From Alcanivorax sp. (GTDB lineage: Bacteria > Pseudomonadota > Gammaproteobacteria > Pseudomonadales > Alcanivoracaceae), in assembly GCF_017794965.1 (NCBI RefSeq), contig NZ_CP051240.1, forward strand, positions 124,001-188,000: a stretch of 64,000 bases of DNA, in the 5' to 3' direction. This document shows, piece after piece, positions 53,525 to 61,015 of the stretch (positions within the stretch are counted from its first letter, which is position 1; each line of letters opens with the position of its first letter). Below the pieces are notes generated by a model that saw only the letters and a program-made list of their open reading frames with translations, was not told where the DNA came from and made no database searches. A program made the translations under genes and the position numbers.

Positions 53525-53863
53525 TCAGAAGCCCCAGCCGTCCACATTGTTGGGGGGTACATCTCGGTTCAGGGCGCTGAGCCCCTTGGCGCAACGGATG
53601 ATCCACCAGAACGTGATTACCACCATCAACAGCCAGCCAATGAAGGCCACCGTGGTAATGCCGGCGATGAACCAGTACAGCAGGCCGATCCAGAAGGTGC
53701 GGTACTGGAAGCGGAAGTGTTCACGCAGTGGCGGCGGTGCATCGCCTGCATTGATGTGAGCGATGATGACCCCGGCAATGGCGGTCAGCCCGCCGGTGAT
53801 CAATCCCACCAGATGCAAGACATAGACCAGCCGGGCCAGGCCGGTGCGGGAGGTGTCGGTCAT
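53525..53863 (-). CDS. DUF4870-like membrane protein
   Basis: 112 residues with three TM helices: 'LVYVLHLVGLITGGLTAIAGVIIAHIN', 'FWIGLLYWFIAGITTVAFIGWLLMVVITFWWIIRCAKGLSALN'. The layout and 'HFRFQYRTFWIGLL' motif match the DUF4870/Tic20-like small membrane proteins. The start overlaps the Kunitz gene stop by four bases (ATGA), so the two are translationally coupled. Confidence 0.85.
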   Translation of the reverse strand: MTDTSRTGLARLVYVLHLVGLITGGLTAIAGVIIAHINAGDAPPPLREHFRFQYRTFWIGLLYWFIAGITTVAFIGWLLMVVITFWWIIRCAKGLSALNRDVPPNNVDGWGF

Positions 53864-54159
53864 CGCGGCGCCCCTTTGCCGCTGTAGGAGGCGCTACCCT
53901 GGTCCGGACTGGCGTTACAGGTGGTGACGCATTCTTCCAGGGTCTCGAACGGCACGCTGCCCTTGCAGCCGCCCCAAATGAAGCTGTGGCAGGTGCCGCT
54001 CTCGGGGTCGTGGTAATAGCGCTGGAAAGAGGCTTTGCACATGCCGGATTCCGGCGGCTGGTAGCAGGCGTCGGGCAGCGGGCTTTCCGCATTATGGTTC
54101 TGGCACGCGGCCAACAGGCCGAGCATGGCAAAAACGACAGACAGAATGAGATAACGCAT
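53860..54159 (-). CDS. Kunitz/BPTI-domain lipoprotein (putative serine-protease inhibitor)
   Basis: 99 residues. A signal peptide with lipobox LLAAC (Cys19) is followed by one Kunitz domain with six cysteines (32, 41, 57, 65, 77, 81) in the BPTI spacing C-x8-C-x15-C-x7-C-x11-C-x3-C (BPTI has 12 in the fifth gap). The FIWGGC core is present. The P1 position after Cys41 is Lys42 followed by Ala43, as in trypsin inhibitors. It probably sits in the periplasm or on the outer membrane. Kunitz domains are uncommon in bacteria. Translationally coupled to the DUF4870-like gene. Confidence 0.88.
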   Translation of the reverse strand: MRYLILSVVFAMLGLLAACQNHNAESPLPDACYQPPESGMCKASFQRYYHDPESGTCHSFIWGGCKGSVPFETLEECVTTCNASPDQGSASYSGKGAPR

Positions 54160-54290
54160 GGTGTGTCCTTTCCGAAGAAGTTCCTGTGGGGTTACTTTAC
54201 CGGAGTATGACGCAGGTCGTAACTGGTGAGTGTTCTTGTCCGTAGCCCTGGTTTAGGCTGTGCAAGGATGTGAACGATCAGAGGGATGGC

Positions 54291-54971
54291 ATGATGGGAC
54301 GATGGTGGTGGCGGGTCATGATGCCCCTGTTGGTGGCGGGGCCGGTGCAGGCAGCCGATATCCAGTATGGTTTTCTTCAGGCCGGGCAGCTGCAACTCAG
54401 GGACAATGATTCCAGCCTCTATGCGGGCGATGCGGAACTGACAGGGGAGTATGACCATTTGCCTTTCTTTGCCGCCGGGGTGCAGAAAATCCTCGGCGGG
54501 GAGCGCTTGCGCTATGGCTATGAAGGGGGTGCCCTGATCAGCTGGCAGAATGATACCGTGAGCTATTCCGGCGTGGTGAATGGCGGCACAACCATCAACG
54601 TGAAAGTGGACAACGAACTGTTCGTGTTCGGTACCCAGTTAGGGGGCTACGCAGATGTGCTTCTGGGCGAACACGCCCGTGTGTTTGTGTCTGGCGGCCC
54701 CATGTTGCTGGTGGGTTCCCTGAAACAGGATCAGTCCGATCCCCGCCCCGTGCCCCTCAGCAGCACGGTGATTATCAATGGTGATGAGCGTGATACCCGT
54801 TTTGGCTATGGTGCCTACGGTTCCATGGGGCTGATCTTTTCCATGGGTAATAATGCCGAGGTGGGAGCGGTGGTACGCGAGCAGGCAGTGAAAATGGACT
54901 TCAACGATGCCATTGCCGATTTTCCCTACGAAGGCACCCTGTATATGTTGAGTCTGGGGTATCGGATGTGA
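54291..54971 (+). CDS. Outer-membrane beta-barrel protein
   Basis: 226 residues: signal peptide (VMMPLLVAGPVQAA), then alternating amphipathic strands with Gly/aromatic turns (RYGYEGGALISWQNDTVSYSGVV, RVFVSGGPMLLVGSLKQD, RFGYGAYGSMGLIFSMGNNAEVGAVVREQAVKMDF), ending in YMLSLGYRM, an aromatic-rich final strand. This is an 8-10-strand OmpA/OmpW-style barrel of no named family. ATG 54291 after GAGGG is preferred to the frame start at 54270. Confidence 0.75.
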   Translation: MMGRWWWRVMMPLLVAGPVQAADIQYGFLQAGQLQLRDNDSSLYAGDAELTGEYDHLPFFAAGVQKILGGERLRYGYEGGALISWQNDTVSYSGVVNGGTTINVKVDNELFVFGTQLGGYADVLLGEHARVFVSGGPMLLVGSLKQDQSDPRPVPLSSTVIINGDERDTRFGYGAYGSMGLIFSMGNNAEVGAVVREQAVKMDFNDAIADFPYEGTLYMLSLGYRM

Positions 54972-54976
54972 GGGGG

Positions 54977-55111
54977 CAGCTACGAGCTACGAGCTTCAAG
55001 CTGCAACGCGGGTGAGTTCTGGTAGTAAAGAGGCCGCGCCCAAGATATGGGCGCGGCCTCCAGCGTTTCAAAATCAAATTAACCTTGCCCGCGTTGCAGC
55101 TTGAAGCTTGC
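54977..55111. repeat. Heptad inverted-repeat element K (GAGCTAC type) with terminator core
   Basis: Left arm CAGCTAC, GAGCTAC, GAGCTTC, AAGCTGC, AACGCGG (54977-55011); right arm CCGCGTT, GCAGCTT, GAAGCTT (55089-55109). The core holds CTGGTAGTAA then a stem at 55030-55060 (GAGGCCGCGCCC with GGGCGCGGCCTC). It spans the gap between the convergent barrel and small MscS genes. Confidence 0.93.
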
Positions 55112-55118
55112 TCCGGCC

Positions 55119-55652
55119 TCAATCCGCCCGCATGTGTTTCTGATCCCTTGGCAACGTGTCGTTCTTCAGACGGATCACGGTTTTCTGCAATAGCAGATTA
55201 TTGGGCAGGGTATAGCGGTGTCCCAGTTCGTCCTGGACGGTGATGAAGATCAGGCCCATGTGACGGATCTGACCTGTGACCGTATTGTCGCCGTCAAGCA
55301 GGCGGATGCGGTCACCCACCCGGTACGGTGCGCTGAAAAACAGGATGATGGCGGCGGTAGCATTACTGAGCATGGACCAGCTGGCAAACAGCGCCACACC
55401 CAGCAGCGCCATTAGTGAGGTGGCGAACACCATCAGGCCATCGCCTTTCAGGCCCCATAGCACGCCGACGGCGATCAGGCTGATCACCAGGCAGGCGCTG
55501 TTGATCACCACCGCGGTCTGGAAAATACGCGCCCGGCTGTAGTCCCGGCGCCGCCCCAGTCGCGTGGTGATGCCCCTCAGCAGGGCAGACAGAGCCCAGC
55601 CCAATACCAGAATGACGGCGGTCAGCAGCCACTTCATGCCAATGGATTCCAT
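55119..55652 (-). CDS. Small MscS-family mechanosensitive channel protein
   Basis: 177 residues: two to three TM segments, then the pore helix and beta domain (LFASWSMLSNATAAIILFFSAPYRVGDRIRLLDGDNTVTGQIRHMGLIFITVQDELGHRYTLPNNLLLQKTVIRL). It lacks the C-terminal alpha/beta domain of full MscS, so it is a minimal form. The 6-bp gap from the YcbL-like gene upstream suggests a shared transcript. Confidence 0.87.
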   Translation of the reverse strand: MESIGMKWLLTAVILVLGWALSALLRGITTRLGRRRDYSRARIFQTAVVINSACLVISLIAVGVLWGLKGDGLMVFATSLMALLGVALFASWSMLSNATAAIILFFSAPYRVGDRIRLLDGDNTVTGQIRHMGLIFITVQDELGHRYTLPNNLLLQKTVIRLKNDTLPRDQKHMRAD

Positions 55653-55658
55653 CGTGTA

Positions 55659-56300
55659 TTAACCGTGCTTACCTGAGACAAAAGGGTTGTTGGCCCGTTC
55701 ATGACCAATGGTGGACATGGGGCCGTGGCCGGGGATGAAGGACACATCATCCTCAAGGGTGAGGAGTTTATCCTTGATGGCGTTGATCAGGGTATCGAAA
55801 TCCCCTTTTGGAAAATCGGTGCGGCCAATGGAGCCATTGAACAGCACATCTCCCACTACCACCAGCTTGCTTTCCGGCTGGTAGAAGACCACATGGCCCG
55901 GGGTGTGGCCAGGGCAATGACGTACTTCAAACCGGGTGTCGCCCACGGTGACGCTGTCGCCGTCTTCCAGCCAGCGGGTGGGGGTGAACGGTCGTGAAGG
56001 GGGGAAGCCCATCATTTGCGCCTGTTGGGGCAGCATGTCGATCCAGAACTGGTCTTCCCGGTGGGGGCCTTCGATGGGCAGGTCCAGCTTCTCGGCCAGT
56101 TCAGCCACGGCGCCCACATGATCCAGGTGGGCATGGGTCACCAGAATTTTCTCTGGTGTGCCTCCCACTTGCTTGAGAGCGTCCAGGATCTTGTCCAGAT
56201 CGCCCCCCGGATCCACGATGGCCACCTTGTCGGTGGCTTCGCATTTCAGGAAGGAACAGTTCTGCTGGAACTGGGTGACCGGAAGAATGGCGTATTTCAT
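55659..56300 (-). CDS. YcbL/GloB-like metallo-beta-lactamase hydrolase (putative type II glyoxalase)
   Basis: 213 residues close to YcbL: THAHLDH (His56, His58, Asp60, His61), HCPGHTPGHVVF, VVVGDVLFNGSIGRTDFPKGD and FIPGHGPMSTIGHERANNPFV. YcbL hydrolyses S-lactoylglutathione-type thioesters. ATG 56300 begins the family-like MKYAILPVTQFQQNC; the open frame up to 56477 is an artefact. It is followed by the small MscS gene and is divergent from the larger MscS gene. Confidence 0.93.
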   Translation of the reverse strand: MKYAILPVTQFQQNCSFLKCEATDKVAIVDPGGDLDKILDALKQVGGTPEKILVTHAHLDHVGAVAELAEKLDLPIEGPHREDQFWIDMLPQQAQMMGFPPSRPFTPTRWLEDGDSVTVGDTRFEVRHCPGHTPGHVVFYQPESKLVVVGDVLFNGSIGRTDFPKGDFDTLINAIKDKLLTLEDDVSFIPGHGPMSTIGHERANNPFVSGKHG

Positions 56301-56419
56301 GGCTGTCCGTCGGGTTCTTTCAGAAAATGACTGTGTCAGCAGTATAGCGGTTCGCCCCGTGGCCCTGCATGTCCTGGCAAGAAAAAGGGCCTGCCAGAGG
56401 GCGTAAGTGGTTCCGCTTT

Positions 56420-56447
56420 CAGCGTGTTGCCTGTTGCATGAAGCCAG
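56420..56447. repeat. GCGTG-type heptamer remnant
   Basis: Four units (CAGCGTG, TTGCCTG, TTGCATG, AAGCCAG) stand alone between the divergent YcbL-like and MscS genes. This is the only heptad array at gene starts rather than gene ends, and it looks decayed. Confidence 0.5.
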
Positions 56448-56558
56448 ATTCGGCCGCGAGGCGGCAAATAATGGCAAATTCAGCCTGTAGAGGGGGTTGG
56501 CGGTTACCGGGGTGATGCTATTTTAAAGTTCTTCATTATTACATCTAAGGAAGGAACG

Positions 56559-57389
56559 ATGGACATGGAGCAAATTCAGCCTTACCTGGACAAGGCAATA
56601 GAACTGGGCATGACCTATCTGCCCAAGGTGGTGCTGGCGGTCATTACCCTGATTGTTGGCTTCTGGATCATCAAGCGCATCGGTAAGGGGTTGGGGAAAG
56701 TGCTTGGTCATCAGGCCATTGATACCTCACTGCAGAAGTTTCTCACCAGCCTGGTGGATGTGCTGCTGAAGATCCTGCTGTTGGTGGCGGTGGCCGGCAT
56801 GATTGGTATCGAAACCACATCCTTTATCGCCATGCTCGGTGCTATCGGTCTGGCGGTGGGGCTGGCTCTGCAGGGTAGCCTGGGCAATCTGGCCGGCGGG
56901 GTGTTGATCCTGTTCTTCAAGCCTTATCGCGTGGGGGACATCATTGAGGCACAGGGGCACATGGGCAGGGTGCATGATATCCAGATCTTCACCACCATCC
57001 TGGTGACTTACGACAATCAACGCATCGTGATCCCCAACGGGCTCATGTCCAACGGCTGCATCAAGAACATCTTCTGTGAACCGCAGCGGCGGGTGGATAT
57101 CGAGTTTGGCATCAGCTATGGGGACAGCATTCAGGAGGCGCGGGCGGCCATCCAGTCGGTGATCGACAGTGACGATCGTATCCTCACGGGTGACAAGTTC
57201 GCCCCCAATATCTTTGTCTCTGCCCACGCCGACAGCAGTATCAACATGCTGACCCGGGTATGGGTGAATTCGGAAGATTACTGGCCGGTGTACTTTGGTC
57301 TGTTCGAACAGGTGAAATACGCCTTCGACAAGGCCGGCATCACCATCCCGTTCCCGCAGCGGGATGTGCATTTGTTCCAGCAATCCTGA
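56559..57389 (+). CDS. MscS-type small-conductance mechanosensitive channel
   Basis: 276 residues, full MscS layout: three TM helices with the Gly/Ala-rich pore helix (IAMLGAIGLAVGLALQGSLGNLAGGVLILFFKPYRVGDIIEAQG), beta domain with VIPNG, and alpha/beta domain ending in IPFPQRDVH. It releases solutes on hypo-osmotic shock. AAGGAA lies upstream of the ATG. The stop TGA (57387-57389) overlaps the first unit of element L. Confidence 0.96.
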   Translation: MDMEQIQPYLDKAIELGMTYLPKVVLAVITLIVGFWIIKRIGKGLGKVLGHQAIDTSLQKFLTSLVDVLLKILLLVAVAGMIGIETTSFIAMLGAIGLAVGLALQGSLGNLAGGVLILFFKPYRVGDIIEAQGHMGRVHDIQIFTTILVTYDNQRIVIPNGLMSNGCIKNIFCEPQRRVDIEFGISYGDSIQEARAAIQSVIDSDDRILTGDKFAPNIFVSAHADSSINMLTRVWVNSEDYWPVYFGLFEQVKYAFDKAGITIPFPQRDVHLFQQS

Positions 57390-57539
57390 GTTGAAAGTTC
57401 AAAGTTTAAAGTTGAAACGCGGATTAGACTGGTAGTAATTGAAAGCATCGAGGCCGCGATCATTTCTGGTCGCGGCCTCTTGCGTTATGGGTTATGAGTG
57501 ATTTTCACGCGTTTTAACTTTGAACTTTTAACTTTAAAC
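57388..57539. repeat. Heptad inverted-repeat element L (AAGTTGA type) with terminator core
   Basis: Left arm GAGTTGA, AAGTTCA, AAGTTTA, AAGTTGA, AACGCGG (57388-57422); right arm CGCGTTT, TAACTTT, GAACTTT, TAACTTT (57508-57535). Both ends run into stop codons: TGA of mscS and the minus-strand TAA of the P450 gene (57534-57536). The core has CTGGTAGTAA and a stem at 57450-57479 (GAGGCCGCGA with TCGCGGCCTC). Confidence 0.94.
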
Positions 57540-58901
57540 TCGTTTTTCAAGCGTTACCGGCAATCCGTCCTTTGGCATGATCAACGGCACCTGTTGGGTC
57601 GGTACTTCGTAGCCGGGTTTGACGCTGACCTTGTACTGTTTCAGGAAGTGGAACAGGAAGGTCTTGGTTTGTAGCTCGGCAAAGTTGAGGCCCAGGCATT
57701 TGTGGTGTCCGCCGCCGAAAGGAAGCCACTGGTAAAAGTGCTTCTTGTGTTCGGCGCGTTCGTCACTGAAACGCACCGGATCGAAGGTGTGCGGATGGCT
57801 CCAGTACTCGTCCATGTAATGGGTGTAGAGGGTGGAGACATTCACCAGGGTGTTGCGCGGCAGGGTGTGCCCCTTGAAGGTGACATCCTTTACGGTACGT
57901 CGGGGGAAGGTGGTCAGCGGTGGGCGCATGCGCAGGGTTTCCTTGAACACCCAGCCGGTCTTTTCCAGTTTGGCCAGATCATCGTACTCCAGCGCGTCCT
58001 TGTTCATGTCCTGCATTTCCTGATGCAGGATATCCTGCCATTCCGGATGTTTGGCCAGCATGTAGAGCACCGAACAAAGGGTGCTGGTGGTGGTGTCATG
58101 GGCAGCGAACAGCAGGAAAATCATGTGGTTCATCACGTCGCGATCGCTGAGGCCGCCTTCCTCATCGGCCGCCTTGCACAGTTCACTGAAGAAATCGCTC
58201 TGCTCGCTGTTGCGTTTCTCCGGAATCAGGCCGGTCACAAAGTCCTCAAGATAGCGGCGTCCCTTCATGCCGCGGTACCACAGGGTGCCGGGAATCTCGA
58301 CGCGCAGCACGGCGAGTGAGGCTTCGGTAGCATCGATGAATGACTGGTTGACCTTGTCCGATTCCGGGCCCATTTCCAGCCCGAAGAAAATCTGTGCGCC
58401 CACATCCAGCAGCAGAGTCTTGATGTGATCCAGGAACTTGATCTCGGTGCCCGTGGGCCAGTGTTGGATCTCGCGACCAATATGGGCATTCATGCGATCC
58501 AGATAGCTGGCCAGCGCCGGTTTCTTGAACGCCTGCTGCATGATCCGGCGGTGGAATTTGTGATCGGCAAAATCACGCAGCATCAGGCCGTCAGTGAACA
58601 GCTTTTCCAGAATCGGATTCCAGGCGGCGCGACTTGAAAACACGTGCTCCGGGTCCTTGAGGACAAACTCGTTGGCTTCCGGCCCCAGCAGTGTGACGCC
58701 CCGCTGGAACAGTACCGAGCCCTTGAAGACAAGACCGTATTTTTCGGCCCGTTCGGTCACCAGCTTGTGGTAATCCTTGAGGAAGGGGATCGTTTCTCCC
58801 AACAGTGGCCAGCCATAGTCGCCAGGAATGGCCTTCAGGTTTCGCTGGGGCATGCGGGGTAGCAGGTTGGCCTCTTGCTGGGCGCTTTCCATACGGTTCA
58901 T
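57534..58901 (-). CDS. Cytochrome P450
   Basis: 455 residues, soluble bacterial P450. Haem-binding loop FGGGHHKCLG gives Cys402 as axial ligand; the I-helix is LLFAAHDTTTS, the K-helix ETLRMRPP (ExxR), and FDPVRF follows. The N-terminal PGDYGWPLLGETIPFL style is that of the CYP120/CYP26/CYP51-like branch rather than the alkane-hydroxylating CYP153 family, so sterol-, terpenoid- or fatty-acid-like substrates are more likely than n-alkanes. No ferredoxin or reductase gene is adjacent. It is divergent from moaB. Confidence 0.94.
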   Translation of the reverse strand: MNRMESAQQEANLLPRMPQRNLKAIPGDYGWPLLGETIPFLKDYHKLVTERAEKYGLVFKGSVLFQRGVTLLGPEANEFVLKDPEHVFSSRAAWNPILEKLFTDGLMLRDFADHKFHRRIMQQAFKKPALASYLDRMNAHIGREIQHWPTGTEIKFLDHIKTLLLDVGAQIFFGLEMGPESDKVNQSFIDATEASLAVLRVEIPGTLWYRGMKGRRYLEDFVTGLIPEKRNSEQSDFFSELCKAADEEGGLSDRDVMNHMIFLLFAAHDTTTSTLCSVLYMLAKHPEWQDILHQEMQDMNKDALEYDDLAKLEKTGWVFKETLRMRPPLTTFPRRTVKDVTFKGHTLPRNTLVNVSTLYTHYMDEYWSHPHTFDPVRFSDERAEHKKHFYQWLPFGGGHHKCLGLNFAELQTKTFLFHFLKQYKVSVKPGYEVPTQQVPLIMPKDGLPVTLEKRV

Positions 58902-59055
58902 GACGATCTCCCGATAAACATAATGTATATTCTGAATTTACCCCTGCTTTACCTCTGCGAACAGTGGCCTGTCGGCCACGGTCAATTCGTGCTGTCCTGC
59001 CCAGCCGGCGGGCGACAGGCCGTGGTAGTATCAAGGCATAGAAAGGAGATGTTTT

Positions 59056-59568
59056 ATGACCAAGCCTGCGGCAGCATTCGAGCCTCTGGCCCTGGCGGTG
59101 TTGACCGTCAGTGACACCCGTACTGCGCAGACGGATACCTCCGGCGACCTGTTGGTGGCGCGTCTGGAAGAGGCGGGCCATCGCCTGGCGCGCCGCCAGA
59201 TCGTCAAGGATGATGTTTACCAGCTGCGCAAGGTGATTTCGGACTGGATTGCCGATGAAGAGATCCAGGTGATCCTGACCACCGGAGGGACCGGCTTTTC
59301 CGGCCGGGATTCCACCCCGGAAGCGCTGTCCGTGCTGTTCGACAAACATATTGAGGGCTTTGGCGAACTGTTCCGCCAAGTGAGCGTGGAGGACATCGGC
59401 ACCTCCACTGTGCAGTCTCGTTGCCTGGCCGGACTGGCCAACCGCACGGTGATCTTCTGCCTGCCGGGTTCCAACAATGCCTGTGCCACCGGCTGGGATC
59501 GCATCATTCGCGAGCAGCTGGATGCGCGCCATCGCCCCTGCAACTTTGTCGGGCAGGTGCGGCGGTGA
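59056..59568 (+). CDS. moaB: Molybdenum cofactor protein MoaB
   Basis: 170 residues of the MoaB/MogA fold, adenylylating molybdopterin before metal insertion. VLTVSDTRTAQTDTSGD, LTTGGTGFSGRDSTPEAL and FCLPGSNNACATGWD are the conserved nucleotide and pterin blocks. AAAGGAG lies upstream of the ATG. The stop overlaps the moeA start, so it forms a moaB-moeA operon. Confidence 0.95.
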   Translation: MTKPAAAFEPLALAVLTVSDTRTAQTDTSGDLLVARLEEAGHRLARRQIVKDDVYQLRKVISDWIADEEIQVILTTGGTGFSGRDSTPEALSVLFDKHIEGFGELFRQVSVEDIGTSTVQSRCLAGLANRTVIFCLPGSNNACATGWDRIIREQLDARHRPCNFVGQVRR

Positions 59569-60800
59569 GCGTGCCGGCAACCTTGATGCCGGTCAGCGAG
59601 GCGCTGGAGCGTCTGCTGGACGCTGCGCGCCCGTTTCAGGCGGTGCACGATCTGCCGCTTGGGGAGGTTCGCGGCCAGTACCTGGCCAGCCCGGTCAAAG
59701 CCCGAGTGGATGTGCCGGCTTTTGATAATGCTGCCGTCGACGGGGTGGCCCTGCGTTATGCCGACCTGTGTGAAGCGGGGTTGACGCTGCCCATGCACCT
59801 GCGGGTAGCCGCGGGGGATCCTCCCGCCACGCTCATGCCCGGACAAGTCGCCCGCATTTTTACCGGAGCCCCGGTGCCTGACGGTGCCGATACCGTCCTG
59901 ATGCAGGAGGATTGCGAGATCGCCGATGGCCGGGTGCGGCTGCCCGGGCAGGACAGTGTCCAGGCCGGCCAGAACATTCGTCCTGCGGGGCAGGATGCCC
60001 GCCGAGGCGCCACGGTGCTGGCCCGTGGTGAGCGGCTGACGCCCCAGGCATTGGGGCTGGCAGCCTCGGTGGGGGAGTCCCGGGTCACGGTCAATGCGCC
60101 ACGGGTACTGGTGCTGACCACGGGAGACGAATTGCAGAGGCCGGAAGACGCGGCCCTGCCCGGGAAGATCTACGACAGTAACGGCCCCCAGCTGGAACAG
60201 CTCTTGATCGCCAGCGGCTTTCCCCATGTGTGGCGCGAGCATCTGGCGGATGACCCGGAACTGATCGGCAATACCCTGACGCGGTACCTCACCGATAGCC
60301 GCCGGCGTCCGGACGTGATCATCTCCACCGGCGGAGTGTCCGTGGGGGAGGAGGATCATCTGCGAACGGTGCTGGAGCGCCATGGCAAACTGGATTTCTG
60401 GCGGCTGGCGATCAAGCCTGGCAAGCCATTCACCTTTGGCGAGGTGGACGGGATTCCGTTTTTTGGGTTGCCCGGCAATCCGTCAGCGGTGCTGGTGTGT
60501 TACTTGCGGCTGGTGCTGCCGGTGTTGCGACGTTGCTGTGGCGCTGAGCGTGTGCTGCCGGAGCCGTTTCTGTTGCCCGCCGGGTTTTCGGTGTCGCGGC
60601 CGGGGAAGCGGCAGGAATATCTGCGTGTGCGCTGTGTGGTGAAAAACGGGCAACAGGTCCTGGAACAACATCCCAATCAGAGCTCCGGCATGCTGAGCTC
60701 CGCGGTCTGGGCAGATGGTCTGGCGGAGGTGCCGGTGGGTAAAACACTGGCCATGGGGGAGCCTGTGGCGTTCTATCCTTTTTCGGCACTACTGTTCTAG
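59565..60800 (+). CDS. moeA: Molybdopterin molybdenumtransferase MoeA
   Basis: About 411 residues: MoeA N-terminal domain (PVSEALERLLDAARPFQAVHDLPLGEVRGQYLASPVKARVDVPAFDNAAVDGVAL), MogA-like domain (LTTGDEL..YDSNGPQLEQLL..ISTGGVSVGEEDHL..FFGLPGNPSAVLVCYLRLVLPVL) and C-terminal barrel. It inserts molybdate into adenylylated molybdopterin. I take GTG 59565, which overlaps the moaB stop by four bases; GTG 59571 and ATG 59586 are alternatives. Confidence 0.95.
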   Translation: MSVPATLMPVSEALERLLDAARPFQAVHDLPLGEVRGQYLASPVKARVDVPAFDNAAVDGVALRYADLCEAGLTLPMHLRVAAGDPPATLMPGQVARIFTGAPVPDGADTVLMQEDCEIADGRVRLPGQDSVQAGQNIRPAGQDARRGATVLARGERLTPQALGLAASVGESRVTVNAPRVLVLTTGDELQRPEDAALPGKIYDSNGPQLEQLLIASGFPHVWREHLADDPELIGNTLTRYLTDSRRRPDVIISTGGVSVGEEDHLRTVLERHGKLDFWRLAIKPGKPFTFGEVDGIPFFGLPGNPSAVLVCYLRLVLPVLRRCCGAERVLPEPFLLPAGFSVSRPGKRQEYLRVRCVVKNGQQVLEQHPNQSSGMLSSAVWADGLAEVPVGKTLAMGEPVAFYPFSALLF

Positions 60801-60803
60801 AGA

Positions 60804-60825
60804 CAGGCCAGCCTGGGCTGGCCTG
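60804..60825 (+). terminator. Hairpin after moeA
   Basis: CAGGCCAGCC (60804-60813) and GGCTGGCCTG (60816-60825) form a ten-base-pair stem with a two-base spacer, directly after the moeA stop. Only a weak T-run follows, so the strength is uncertain. Confidence 0.6.
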
Positions 60826-61015
60826 AAGCCCCTTCAGTCGTTATTTCTCCTGTCTTGTCTGAAATTGTCGTGTATGTGACAGGGTTTCCCTTCCATTGGC
60901 GTAATTTGGACCTGCCCGTAACGAATCTGATTGCGAAAGCAAGCATGGTGGGCGAGCCCTTGCAGCAAGCCGGTGGTTCGTCCTGAAAGCGTCGGATATT
61001 CAAAGGTGGCTGAAA

